Source: Acidihalobacter ferrooxydans (lineage in GTDB: Bacteria > Pseudomonadota > Gammaproteobacteria > DSM-5130 > Acidihalobacteraceae). From it: a DNA stretch of 64,000 nt. The notes beneath the pieces were generated by a model that made no database searches, was not told where the DNA came from, and worked only from the letters and a program-made list of their open reading frames with translations. The position numbers and the translations under genes are program-made. Below are positions 47,534 through 55,218 of the stretch, one piece after another; within the stretch, counting starts at the first letter, position 1; every line of letters begins with the position of its first letter. The stretch covers positions 930,001-994,000 of the forward strand of contig NZ_CP019434.1 of NCBI RefSeq assembly GCF_001975725.1. The letters run 5' to 3'.

Positions 47534-47637
47534 TCACACGGGCAATCTCAGCGCGATGTCGAGCATGCGGCGGGCGTAGGCGGCTTCATTGTCAGGCGGC
47601 CGATGCGGCCGAGTCCATTGATGGCAATGCGTTTCAT
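47534..47637 (-). pseudogene. gap: Internal-deletion remnant of glyceraldehyde-3-phosphate dehydrogenase
   Basis: From ATG 47637 (GGGAG ribosome site upstream) the minus strand reads MKRIAINGLGRIGRL, the canonical GAPDH N-terminus with its NAD-binding GxGRIGR. Directly after this, in the +1 frame, it reads DNEAAYARRMLDIALRL and a stop at 47536-47534, which fits the GAPDH C-terminus (YDNE-x-YSxRMLDL). About 300 codons between are gone. The first 35 bp and last 57 bp are intact, as expected from one clean deletion between E2 and the MFS gene. No functional gap gene is in the window. Confidence 0.75.
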
Positions 47638-47673
47638 GTCAATCTCCCGGGTTGGATTGCAGGGGGCGGTCCG

Positions 47674-48924
47674 TCACTGTTGCAGCGCCTCGACGGCGCT
47701 CAGGTGTTGGCTCAGCGTGGTGAGGAAACGCGCTGCGTCCGCTCCGGCCACCACGCGGTGGTCGCAGCTGAGCGTGAGCCGGGTGAGGCCATCCGGGCCG
47801 GCGGCGGAGACGGCGAGGATGGAAGCAGCGCCCAGTGGCACGATCGCGTCGAACTGCTCGACCACCGGGAAGGTGCCGAGGTTGGACAGGTAAAAAGTCG
47901 CGCCGCTGTAGTCTTCCGGTTTGAGACGGCGGTTTTGCAGCTTGCCCTTGAGTTCGCGCCAGTCCTCGTTGAGTTCGTCCAGCGGTCTGAGGGCATTGCG
48001 CAGTACCGGGGTGATCAGTCCGTCCGGGGTGTCCACGGCGATGGCGACGTCGATGCGCTCGCGCCGGGCCAGGCCGCGCGGCGTCCAGCAGGCGTTGAAG
48101 TCCGGATGTTCGTGGATGCTCAGGGCGCAGGCGCGCGCCAGCAGCAGGCTGAGCGATTCGTGGTGGGCGTGGGCGGCGTCGTGCAGCGGGGCGAGGTCGA
48201 TGGCGGCGGTGACGTGAAAGGTCGGGGTGTGTTCGCTGCGCGCCATGTTCTCGGCCATCGCCGCCTTGATCGGGCTGGGGCGTTCGATGCTGTGGATGGG
48301 GCCGAGTTCCAGGTGCGGAAACTGCGGGCCGAGCGCGGCGGCCAGCACCTGGGCAGCGCCGATGCGTCCGTCGGCGCCGGCGGTGAGCTGGGTGAGATCG
48401 ATGCCGAGTTCGGTGGCCAGACCGCGGGCGAAGGGCGAGGCGCCGGCATCGTCGCTGCCCACGGCCAGGGCGGCGGCGACCACCGGGCTGGGTGCGTCCG
48501 CTGCCGCCGGCGGCGCTACGGCGGCGGGTGCGGCGGCGGGCGTCGGTGATGCGGGCGCTGGCGTGGGAGGTGTCGTCGCAGCAGGCGTTTGCGGTGCTGC
48601 GGCAGGAGTCGGTGCTGCGGTGGGCGTCGGCGTCGCGGGGGCAGCCGCGGCGGGCGGTGGCGCTGCGGCTGATTCGCTGGCCGGCACGTCGGTGATCCAG
48701 GCGATGGTGGACTGTACCGGAATGTAGGTGTCGGTCGGTGCCAGCGGGCCGGCGAGGTAGCCGTCTGCATAGGCCTCGACTTCCATGACGGCCTTGTCGG
48801 ATTCGACTTCGGCGAGCACGTCGCCCGTCTTGATCGGGTCGCCGGGCTGTTTGAGCCAGCGGGCGAGGCGGCCGGTCTGCATGGTGTCGGAGAGCAGGGG
48901 CAGGGTGACGGGGGTCTTGTTCAT
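47674..48924 (-). CDS. Dihydrolipoamide acyltransferase (E2) of a pyruvate dehydrogenase
   Basis: Protein of 416 aa: one lipoyl domain with the lipoate lysine in ESDKAVMEVEAYADG (about residue 44), a long Ala/Pro linker (about 85-150), a peripheral-subunit-binding domain (SPFARGLATELGID) and a catalytic domain from about 205. The catalytic motif normally reads DHRVxDG; here it is DHRVVAG, so the His remains but the partner Asp is Ala. That should lower acyltransferase activity. It overlaps E1beta by 4 bp. With E1alpha/E1beta this is an alpha2beta2-type PDH, so pyruvate is the likely substrate; branched-chain 2-oxoacids are the alternative. Confidence 0.87.
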   Translation of the reverse strand: MNKTPVTLPLLSDTMQTGRLARWLKQPGDPIKTGDVLAEVESDKAVMEVEAYADGYLAGPLAPTDTYIPVQSTIAWITDVPASESAAAPPPAAAAPATPTPTAAPTPAAAPQTPAATTPPTPAPASPTPAAAPAAVAPPAAADAPSPVVAAALAVGSDDAGASPFARGLATELGIDLTQLTAGADGRIGAAQVLAAALGPQFPHLELGPIHSIERPSPIKAAMAENMARSEHTPTFHVTAAIDLAPLHDAAHAHHESLSLLLARACALSIHEHPDFNACWTPRGLARRERIDVAIAVDTPDGLITPVLRNALRPLDELNEDWRELKGKLQNRRLKPEDYSGATFYLSNLGTFPVVEQFDAIVPLGAASILAVSAAGPDGLTRLTLSCDHRVVAGADAARFLTTLSQHLSAVEALQQ

Positions 48925-49919
48925 GCGACGATCTCCTCGGCGTCGTCGCGCACCAGCGCGTGGGCGGCGGCGACGATGTCGGCGGGCTGGGGGATGGTGT
49001 GCTCCTCCAGGCGTTTGTTGTAGGCGTTGGGCAGGTCGAGTGCGGCCACGCGCAGCGGCGCGGCGCGCAGGCTGCGAAAGCAGCGTTCGGTGAGCCCGGC
49101 GGCGAGCTCGGCACCGGCGCCGGCGAAGCGGCTGTCTTCCTCGGCAATGAGCAGGTGGCCGGTCTTGCGTACCGAGGCGGCGCAGGTGTCCCAGTCAATC
49201 GGGCTGAGCGAGCGCAGGTCGATGACTTCGGCCTCGATGCCTTCGGCGGCCAGTTGCCCGGCCGCCGCCAGCGCCTGATTGGCCATGCGCGAGTAGCTGA
49301 TGAGGGTGAGGTCGCGGCCTGGACGGCGCACAACCGCGCGGTGCGGCGGCGGGGCGCTGGCCGCTTCGTCCACGGGGCCCTTGTCGAAGTTGAGCACTTC
49401 GTGTTCGAGCACGATCACGCAGTCGTCGGCGCGGATCGCCTGGCGCAGTTGCCAGTAAGCGTCTTGCGGGGTGGCGGGTACGACGATGCGCAGTCCGGCG
49501 ACGTTCATCAGGGTGTGCTCCAGACGCTGCGAGTGCTGGGCGCCGAGCTGATGCGCGACGCCGCCGGGCATGCGCACGGTCAGCGGCATGGTGAACTGGC
49601 CACCGGACATGAATGGAATCTTGGCGGCCATGTTGATCAGCGCGTCGAGCGCGAGCAGGGCGAAGTTGATGGTCATAATCTCGACCACGGGGCGCAGGCC
49701 GGTCATCGCCGCGCCGACGGCGAGGCCGGTGAAGCTGCCTTCGGAGATCGGTGTGTCAAGCACGCGCCGTTCGCCGTATTTGGCATACAGACCTTCGGTG
49801 ACGCGGTAGGTGCCGCCGTACAGCCCGACATCCTCGCCAAGCACGATGACGGCCTCGTCGCTGGCCATTTCGGCGTCCAGCGCGTGGTTGAGGGCTTCCC
49901 AGTAGCTCAGGGTTTGCAT
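48921..49919 (-). CDS. pdhB: Pyruvate dehydrogenase E1 component, beta subunit
   Basis: Protein of 332 aa with the transketolase-like pyrimidine domain: ALNHALDAEMASDEAVIVLG, GEDVGLYGGTYRVTEG, DTPISEGSFTGLAVGAAMTG (Glu that activates thiamine diphosphate), then the C-terminal LPNAYNKRLEEHTIPQP. It pairs with the alpha subunit upstream, 9 bp away. ATG 49919 follows a GAGGAG ribosome site at 5 bp; a GTG six bases upstream is a weaker option. Substrate preference (pyruvate versus branched-chain) is by context. Confidence 0.92.
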   Translation of the reverse strand: MQTLSYWEALNHALDAEMASDEAVIVLGEDVGLYGGTYRVTEGLYAKYGERRVLDTPISEGSFTGLAVGAAMTGLRPVVEIMTINFALLALDALINMAAKIPFMSGGQFTMPLTVRMPGGVAHQLGAQHSQRLEHTLMNVAGLRIVVPATPQDAYWQLRQAIRADDCVIVLEHEVLNFDKGPVDEAASAPPPHRAVVRRPGRDLTLISYSRMANQALAAAGQLAAEGIEAEVIDLRSLSPIDWDTCAASVRKTGHLLIAEEDSRFAGAGAELAAGLTERCFRSLRAAPLRVAALDLPNAYNKRLEEHTIPQPADIVAAAHALVRDDAEEIVA

Positions 49920-49928
49920 ACGCACTCC

Positions 49929-50981
49929 TCAAATCAGGGTTTCGTGGATTAGGCCGGGGCGCAGTGCGCGGCGGGCGTCGTCGAGGGTCGGTTCGGGCGC
50001 GGCTTCGGCGAAGGCCACGGCAGCGTCGATCTCGGCGCGAATCTCGGCCTCCAGTGCTTCCAGACCGGCGGTGTCGAGGTGGCCTTTGTCGATATAGCGT
50101 CGTCCGAGCGATTCGCTCGTATCCAGCCCCAGCGATTTCAGTGAGTCTGGATCGGGGTAGTGCATGCTCAGGTCGCGCAGTTCGGCGGCGATGGGGTCTT
50201 GCGCCTCATAGGCCGCCACCTCGACCGTCGGGCGATAGCTGCCGGGGTCGGACATGGAGTGGCCGCGGAAGCGGTAGGTTTCGAATTCCAGAAACTGCGG
50301 TCCCTGGCCGGCGCGTACGCGCGTTAGCGCTTCGAGGCTATGGGCATGGACTTTTTCAACATCCATGCCGTCGATTTTGGTGGCGGGAATGTTGTAGGCG
50401 GCGGCGCGTTTGTACACTTCGGTCACTGCCGAGTGACGGTGGATTTCGGTGCCGATCTGGTAGTGGTTGTTCTCGCACACGAACAGCACCGGCAGCTTCC
50501 ACAGCGCGGCCATGTTGAGCGATTCGTGGAAGGTGCCCTGATTGACCGCGCCGTCGCCGAAGAAGCAGATCACCGCTTCGGGCAGGCCACGCATGAGCAC
50601 CGTGTAGGCCGCGCCAATGGCAATCGGGTAAATCTCGCCGACGATGGCGTAGCCGCCGAGAAAGCGCCGTTCGGCGTCGAACATGTGCATGGAGCCTCCC
50701 ATGCCATGAGAGCAGCCGTCGCGCTTGCCGAACAGTTCGGCCAGGATGTTGCGCATGGGGATGCCGCGCACCAGGGCATGGACATGATCGCGATACGTGG
50801 TGACGACGTAGTCGCCCGGTTCGGCAGCGGCCAGCACGCCGACCGCCACGGCTTCTTCGCCGGGGTAGAGGTGCAGAAAACCGCCTATGTTGCCGCGCGT
50901 GTATTCCTGCGCGATGCGCTCTTCCATGCGCCGGGCACGCAGCATGTCGCGCAGAAAACGGATATGCAGTTCACGATCCAT
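49929..50981 (-). CDS. pdhA: Pyruvate dehydrogenase E1 component, alpha subunit
   Basis: Protein of 350 aa carrying the thiamine-diphosphate motif GDGAVNQGTFHESLNMAALW and ENNHYQIGT, with the phosphorylation-loop-like YRFRGHSMSDPGSYR. These match PdhA (acetyl-transferring) rather than BkdA. It decarboxylates pyruvate and hands the acetyl group to the E2 lipoyl domain. The start overlaps the gpmA stop region by 11 bp, so it is cotranscribed with gpmA, pdhB and E2. Confidence 0.92.
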   Translation of the reverse strand: MDRELHIRFLRDMLRARRMEERIAQEYTRGNIGGFLHLYPGEEAVAVGVLAAAEPGDYVVTTYRDHVHALVRGIPMRNILAELFGKRDGCSHGMGGSMHMFDAERRFLGGYAIVGEIYPIAIGAAYTVLMRGLPEAVICFFGDGAVNQGTFHESLNMAALWKLPVLFVCENNHYQIGTEIHRHSAVTEVYKRAAAYNIPATKIDGMDVEKVHAHSLEALTRVRAGQGPQFLEFETYRFRGHSMSDPGSYRPTVEVAAYEAQDPIAAELRDLSMHYPDPDSLKSLGLDTSESLGRRYIDKGHLDTAGLEALEAEIRAEIDAAVAFAEAAPEPTLDDARRALRPGLIHETLI

Positions 50982-51708
50982 TTGCAGACTCCTTGCGAGG
51001 TGGAGGGGTGGGCGCGGTGTCCGGGGCGCGCAGGATGCGTTTGCCGGTCAGCGCGAGATTCGCGCCGAAGTCGTAGACGTGAGGCGCTCCGGTGTGCAGT
51101 TCGTAGGCGAGAATTTGCTCCGGCGTCATCGCCTCCAGGTGCATGATCAGCGCGCGCAGCGAGTTGCCGTGTGCAGTGACGAGCAGGGTTTGTCCGGCAC
51201 GCAGCAGGGGTTCGATGTACGCGTGGTAATAGGGCAGCGTGCGTTCGGCGGTCATCTTCAGGCTTTCGCCATTGGGCGGGGGCACGTCGTAGCTGCGCCG
51301 CCAGATGTGGACCTGTTCGGCACCGAAGTGGTCCGCGGCGGCCGTCTTGTTCAAGCCTTGCAGGTCGCCGTAATAGCGCTCGTTGAGCGATTCGGATACA
51401 TGCACCACGAGTTCACCCCGGTCCTGCGCGGCGCGGTCGTAATGGCCGTAACGCGCGCTGCCGGTTTCGTGGATGCGCAGGTAGTGCGTGCAGTGGCGGT
51501 TGCGTTTGAGCACTTCGTAGGCCGTGTCCTGCGCACGCAGCAGTGCGGAGGTGAACACGGCGTCGAAGCGCATGTCGCGCAGCCATTCCCCGGCCTGCAC
51601 GGCCTCGGCGACGCCGTCGGCGCTGAGTGACACGTCCACCCAGCCGGTGAAGCGGTTCTGAAGGTTCCAGGCGGATTCGCCGTGGCGGAGCAGAATGAGT
51701 TGGGGCAT
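50971..51708 (-). CDS. gpmA: 2,3-bisphosphoglycerate-dependent phosphoglycerate mutase
   Basis: Enzyme of 245 aa interconverting 3- and 2-phosphoglycerate. The phospho-histidine motif is LLRHGESAWNLQNRFTGW, with ERYYGDLQGLNK and the second His in TAHGNSLRALIMHLE, so all active-site residues are present. ATG 51708 gives the normal family start MPQLILLRHGES; the upstream ORF extension to 51999 is encoded by the MITE. It overlaps pdhA. It is a glycolytic step within a cluster that has lost gap and ppsA. Confidence 0.93.
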   Translation of the reverse strand: MPQLILLRHGESAWNLQNRFTGWVDVSLSADGVAEAVQAGEWLRDMRFDAVFTSALLRAQDTAYEVLKRNRHCTHYLRIHETGSARYGHYDRAAQDRGELVVHVSESLNERYYGDLQGLNKTAAADHFGAEQVHIWRRSYDVPPPNGESLKMTAERTLPYYHAYIEPLLRAGQTLLVTAHGNSLRALIMHLEAMTPEQILAYELHTGAPHVYDFGANLALTGKRILRAPDTAPTPPPRKESANGS

Positions 51709-51719
51709 GACGTGTTTCC

Positions 51720-52073
51720 TCACGCGGTCTTGCGCAGCGACCAGCCGATTGCCGTGAGCATCCAGCCGTCGAACAGCAGACTGATGCCAACGAACAGACC
51801 GACCATCCACAGCGCGGAGTCGGGCCAGTTGAACAGGAACAGCACTGCCAGGAGCCTGCCGGACTTGGAAAGAATCGGCTGCGGCGGTGGGATAATGGGC
51901 CCATTTCCCCGCTCTTTTTCGTCGAATAGAACCACTATTGTCCTCAAAAGACCGTGAAACTGGTCTCCATTCCCCACTCGCCTCGCGACGATCCTCCAAG
52001 TCCGGCAGGCTCCCGGGCTGTAACGGCCGAAGCTGTGGGCCTGCCGGTCGAACCAGCTGTTGTCGATTTTCAT
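51720..52073 (-). pseudogene. Chimeric ORF: short leader, MITE, and HdeD-family C-terminus
   Basis: From ATG 52073, which overlaps the stop of the AhpD-like gene (ATGA), the frame stays open for 117 codons: 20 residues (MKIDNSWFDRQAHSFG and following), then about 54 residues read through the MITE copy, then LFNWPDSALWMVGLFVGISL and a short end, which is the last helix region of an HdeD/DUF308 acid-resistance protein. The rest of HdeD (about 130 residues, five helices) is missing. I infer a MITE-linked deletion. It may still be translated as a one-to-two-helix peptide. Confidence 0.6.
51852..52012. mobile_element. MITE-like element, copy 2 (161 bp)
   Basis: Inverted repeats GAGCCTGCCGGACTTGGA (51852-51869) and TCCAAGTCCGGCAGGCTC (51995-52012). 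It is in the same orientation as copy 1 at 40651-40808 and near-identical to it. The two copies differ at one base of each repeat arm (T to C on the left, A to G on the right), a paired change that keeps the arms complementary. The element lies inside the HdeD chimera. Confidence 0.85.
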
Positions 52074-52408
52074 TTGGTTGCGAATTCGTTCACCGCGCGG
52101 GTCAGCGGGGTCAGGTACATGAGCGCCGGGCCACCATGCATGATCACGGCCATGAAGCCGGCGCTCATGATTTCGTCGCGCGTGGCGCCCGCTTCCACGG
52201 CGTGGCGTACGTGCACGGCGATACACCATTCGCACTGCGCGGCCACGGACAAGGCGACGTTGATCAGTTCCTTGGTGCTCGTGTCGAGTGCCGGGCTGTC
52301 TTCGGCCTGGTTCATGAACTGGAGGAAGGCTTTGATTTCGCTCGGATAGTCTTTTTGCAGTTCGCCCATCAGGGCATTGATTTCATCGAGTTTGGTTTGC
52401 ATGGACAT
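52070..52408 (-). CDS. Carboxymuconolactone decarboxylase/AhpD-like protein
   Basis: Protein of 112 aa with the AhpD-type redox motif AAQCEWCIAVHVRHAVEAG (CxxC-x3-H), which in AhpD carries out peroxiredoxin reduction through lipoyl thiols of E2. Its position in a PDH operon makes a link to the lipoylated E2 plausible, as in the AhpD-Lpd-E2 system of mycobacteria, but this is inference. The start at 52408 has GAGGGT upstream; ATG 52402 is an alternative. It is the first gene of the gpmA-pdh operon. Confidence 0.85.
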   Translation of the reverse strand: MSMQTKLDEINALMGELQKDYPSEIKAFLQFMNQAEDSPALDTSTKELINVALSVAAQCEWCIAVHVRHAVEAGATRDEIMSAGFMAVIMHGGPALMYLTPLTRAVNEFATK

Positions 52409-52465
52409 GGTAGAACCCTCGCTTGAACACAGCTAATCTATTAGGAGAGGTATCATTGGTGTATC

Positions 52466-52573
52466 TTTGAATTAACTGGAAATACTTCGCTCGGACAACA
52501 CGTAACGATGCCGCTCATTGAGGGACATTTCCTGTGCATCCGACTCTGCAAAATCATCGCCTCGTCAGATGGA
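52466..52573. repeat. Diverged ~110-bp repeat, copy 2
   Basis: Counterpart of 37879-37988 in the same orientation. It lies in the 195-bp gap between the AhpD-like gene and the E3-like gene. It encodes nothing recognisable and has no clear terminal inverted repeats. Confidence 0.45.
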
Positions 52574-52603
52574 TGTTTCGCCTGATGGAGTGCCGGGGTT
52601 GAT

Positions 52604-54007
52604 TCAGAACAAAGCCCGCGCGGCCTTGGAAATGCCTTCGCTGGCCATGGGGTGCTGGTCGCAAAACGCGGCCAGATCGTGGGCGGTGAGCCCCTTGGAC
52701 ACGGCCAGGCCGATTTCGCCGACCAACTGGCCCGCGTCGATGCCGATGATCCAGCCCCCGAGCAGGCGTAGCGTGCCGGGCTCGAAGAACAGGCGGATTT
52801 CGCCTTGCGTCTCGTCGAAGATCTGGGCGCGCGAGTCCTCGGCAAAGTTGTAGGCCGTTTCGAGTGCCTCGATGCCGCGTGCCTTGAGCGCGGCGCGCGT
52901 ATGACCCACGTAGGCGGCCATGGGTAGGGTGAAGATGGTGGTCGGCACCGCGCCGAAATCGAAGTAATCCAGCGCTTGGTCACCACCGAGGATGTTACGC
53001 GAGGCGATCAGCGACTGACCGACTGCGGCGTGAAACAGTGGTACGCGGCCGTTGACGTCGCCGCAGGCGTAGAGGCCCGGCAGGTTGGTGCGCAAGGCCG
53101 TGTCCGCCACGACGCGGCCGCGTTGCAATTCGAGGCCGATGGCCTCGGCGCCTTCGGGCACCACCGCATGCCGGCCGGCGGCCATCAGTACGGCATCGGC
53201 GGCGACGGTTTCGGTTTTGTCACCGGTTTCGTTTTTGTCACCCACGGCATAGCGCACCGTGAGCGTGCCGTCGGCTGCATTTTCGATGGTTTCGACCTTG
53301 GCGCCGGTGACGCGGCGGATCGCCGGATCGAGCAGCGGGGCAAGGCCGGCGACGAAATCCGGGTCCATGCCGGGCAGAATCTGATCCATCATTTCCAGCA
53401 CGGTGACCTCGGCGCCGAAAGCGCGCAGGAACGTGGCGGTTTCCAGTCCGATGTAGCCGCCGCCGATCACCACCAGCCGGCGTGGCAGGGACTTGAAGCT
53501 GGAATCCAGGGCGTACAGGTCATGTGAGGTGACGCACAGTTCGGCGCCCGGTATCGGCGGGACGAATACATCCGAGCCGCTGGCGATGATGATGTGTTCG
53601 GCGCGATAGCTTTCCTCGCCATGCTCGGATTCGACGACCACGGTGTATGCATCCTGCAAGCGCGCGACGCCCTGCACGAGGGTCAGGCGTTCGGCGAGCC
53701 GGGCCAGTTCGGCGGCGTGTTGCGTGTAGCGCGTGCGTTGCACGCGATCCTTGTGCGCGACGACACCGGCGAAATCCGCGCCAATCTCGCCGCTCAGGCC
53801 GAAGCGCTCGAAGCGCTGCGCGGTGCGGTACAGTTCGGCCACTTCGCGCACGGCTTTGGAGGGCACGCAGCCTTCGGCGAGGCAGTTGCCGCTCATGACG
53901 CCTTTGGGGTCGACCATGACCACGCGCCGACCGGCGCGGGCGAGGCGGAAGGCGGCGGGGTAGGCGCCGCCACCGGCGCCCAGCGTGATGACATCGACGT
54001 GTTGCAT
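52604..54007 (-). CDS. Dihydrolipoamide dehydrogenase-like flavoprotein (E3)
   Basis: Protein of 467 aa of the pyridine-nucleotide disulfide oxidoreductase family. FAD site LGAGGGAYPAAFRLARAG, redox pair GNCLAEGCVPSK, NAD site VIGGGYIGLETATFLRAFG, and the C-terminal active base in QHPMASE (HPTxSE type). No MerA-type NmerA domain or C-terminal Cys pair. It likely reoxidises the lipoyl groups of the nearby E2. A short 18-bp tandem duplication near 53206-53241 gives GDKNETGDKTET. An FNR-type box lies 164 bp upstream. Confidence 0.82.
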   Translation of the reverse strand: MQHVDVITLGAGGGAYPAAFRLARAGRRVVMVDPKGVMSGNCLAEGCVPSKAVREVAELYRTAQRFERFGLSGEIGADFAGVVAHKDRVQRTRYTQHAAELARLAERLTLVQGVARLQDAYTVVVESEHGEESYRAEHIIIASGSDVFVPPIPGAELCVTSHDLYALDSSFKSLPRRLVVIGGGYIGLETATFLRAFGAEVTVLEMMDQILPGMDPDFVAGLAPLLDPAIRRVTGAKVETIENAADGTLTVRYAVGDKNETGDKTETVAADAVLMAAGRHAVVPEGAEAIGLELQRGRVVADTALRTNLPGLYACGDVNGRVPLFHAAVGQSLIASRNILGGDQALDYFDFGAVPTTIFTLPMAAYVGHTRAALKARGIEALETAYNFAEDSRAQIFDETQGEIRLFFEPGTLRLLGGWIIGIDAGQLVGEIGLAVSKGLTAHDLAAFCDQHPMASEGISKAARALF

Positions 54008-54170
54008 GGGTCAGGTACTCCTGTTCGGGGGACTCGATGCGGTCGACAGCAGGCGCGGATGCGGCGGTTTGCGGTAGCGGTGTGCGAACTGTCGGCGCAC
54101 AGGATTGGTCGTGCGTAACGGGCGAGAGTTCCGTCCCAAACCATTGTGTCCGGGAGCAAACGCATCGGAG

Positions 54171-54184
54171 TTGACGCAGATCAA
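54171..54184 (-). promoter_or_regulatory. FNR/Crp-type box upstream of the E3-like gene
   Basis: TTGACGCAGATCAA fits TTGAT-N4-ATCAA with one mismatch. It lies 164 bp before the start of the E3-like gene and next to the Crp/Fnr gene. The 302-bp gap 54008-54309 contains no gene; no clear -10 is assigned. Confidence 0.5.
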
Positions 54185-54309
54185 TATCTGCCGCAAAGCC
54201 TGACGCGCCGCACCAGCCGGCGCAGTAACCGGAGTTACACCACGCGCGCTACGGTGCGAACCGGAGCGCGCCGTGGTTCAGAAGGGGAATGGTGACGCGG
54301 GTTTGGCGG

Positions 54310-55029
54310 CTACGGTGTCCGGTCGTTGCCGTGACAGAGATCGCTGATGCGGCGCTCGGCCTTGTGCAGCAGACGTTCGAGGTCGGTGACGCGCAGTTGT
54401 CCGGCCTCGGTCTCGATGATGCCTTCGTGGCGAAAGCGATTGAGCAGACGGTTGACGACCACGCGCACGCTGCCAATCATGCGCCCGAGGTCTTCGTGCA
54501 CGAGGTTGTCCAGATTGGGTTCGTTGTCGAGATGGCGCAGCAGCAGGTGCGCAAGACGCGCGGACGTGTCGTGCAGCGCGAGATCTTCGGCCAGTTCGTG
54601 GAGCCCGCGCAGCCGCGCGGCGGCATAGCGCATCGCCGCGTGGCGCAGGTCGGGGTAGTCGTCCAGCCATTGACGCCAAAGATCAAGCGGTGCATAGAGC
54701 GCCGTGGTCTCATCGAGCGTTTCCGCCATCACCGTTTCCGCTTTGCCGTCGAGCAGCGTGACCAGATTGTGCCCATCGCCGGGGCCTAGCAGGCAGAGCG
54801 TGATCGCGCGACCGCTTTCGGGATGCTCGGCCTCGATGCGCACGCGCCCGGCGGTGAGCAGGTAGAAGCGTTTCGCGGTCTGTGTGGCCGGCATGATCTG
54901 CTGGCGTTTTCCCCATGTGTGCCGATGCAGATGCGGCAGCAGATCGAGCAGCACATCGTCCGCAATGCCGGCGAACAGGGGCGAGGCGCGTAATTGAGGC
55001 AGCAGTTGTGCGGTGTCGGCGGTTGTCAT
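54310..55029 (-). CDS. Crp/Fnr-family transcriptional regulator
   Basis: Protein of 239 aa: cyclic-nucleotide-binding-like beta-roll (about residues 20-130), long dimer helix (about 130-160), and C-terminal HTH HEDLGRMIGSVRVVVNRLLN. No N-terminal Cys cluster, so it is not an oxygen-sensing FNR but closer to DNR/CooA-type members that may bind heme or another ligand. The recognition helix differs from FNR (VRVVVNR in place of VETISR), so the exact half-site is uncertain. ATG 55029 is chosen; the ORF extends to 55128 without family support. Its adjacency to E3 and the FNR boxes makes it the candidate regulator of this cluster. Confidence 0.82.
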   Translation of the reverse strand: MTTADTAQLLPQLRASPLFAGIADDVLLDLLPHLHRHTWGKRQQIMPATQTAKRFYLLTAGRVRIEAEHPESGRAITLCLLGPGDGHNLVTLLDGKAETVMAETLDETTALYAPLDLWRQWLDDYPDLRHAAMRYAAARLRGLHELAEDLALHDTSARLAHLLLRHLDNEPNLDNLVHEDLGRMIGSVRVVVNRLLNRFRHEGIIETEAGQLRVTDLERLLHKAERRISDLCHGNDRTP

Positions 55030-55218
55030 CGAGGTTCCTGAGTGCGCAAAACCGGTGTTCGACTCTGAGCGTGCGGGAGCAGCAACGGCTGTTGTCGCCT
55101 GCGGCGAGTGTGGGTTTTGGTGGAGCATGGCAGTCTACTACGCGTGAGTGCCTGGCGCTCGGGCAAGCGCGAGGGAATGCTGATCGGAGTGCTGTCGCTC
55201 TGGCGCGAGAGAGAAGGA

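Noticed and set aside
50971-51999. Longer gpmA product with N-terminal extension
   Set aside because: The extra 97 codons are encoded by the MITE and the HdeD relic; normal start is 51708.
53206-53241. 18-bp duplication in the E3-like gene
   Set aside because: Small in-frame repeat giving GDKNETGDKTET in a surface loop; no sign of function.
52604-54007. Second mercuric reductase
   Set aside because: Has the CxxxxC pair but no NmerA domain and no C-terminal Cys pair; HPMASE end and PDH context fit E3.
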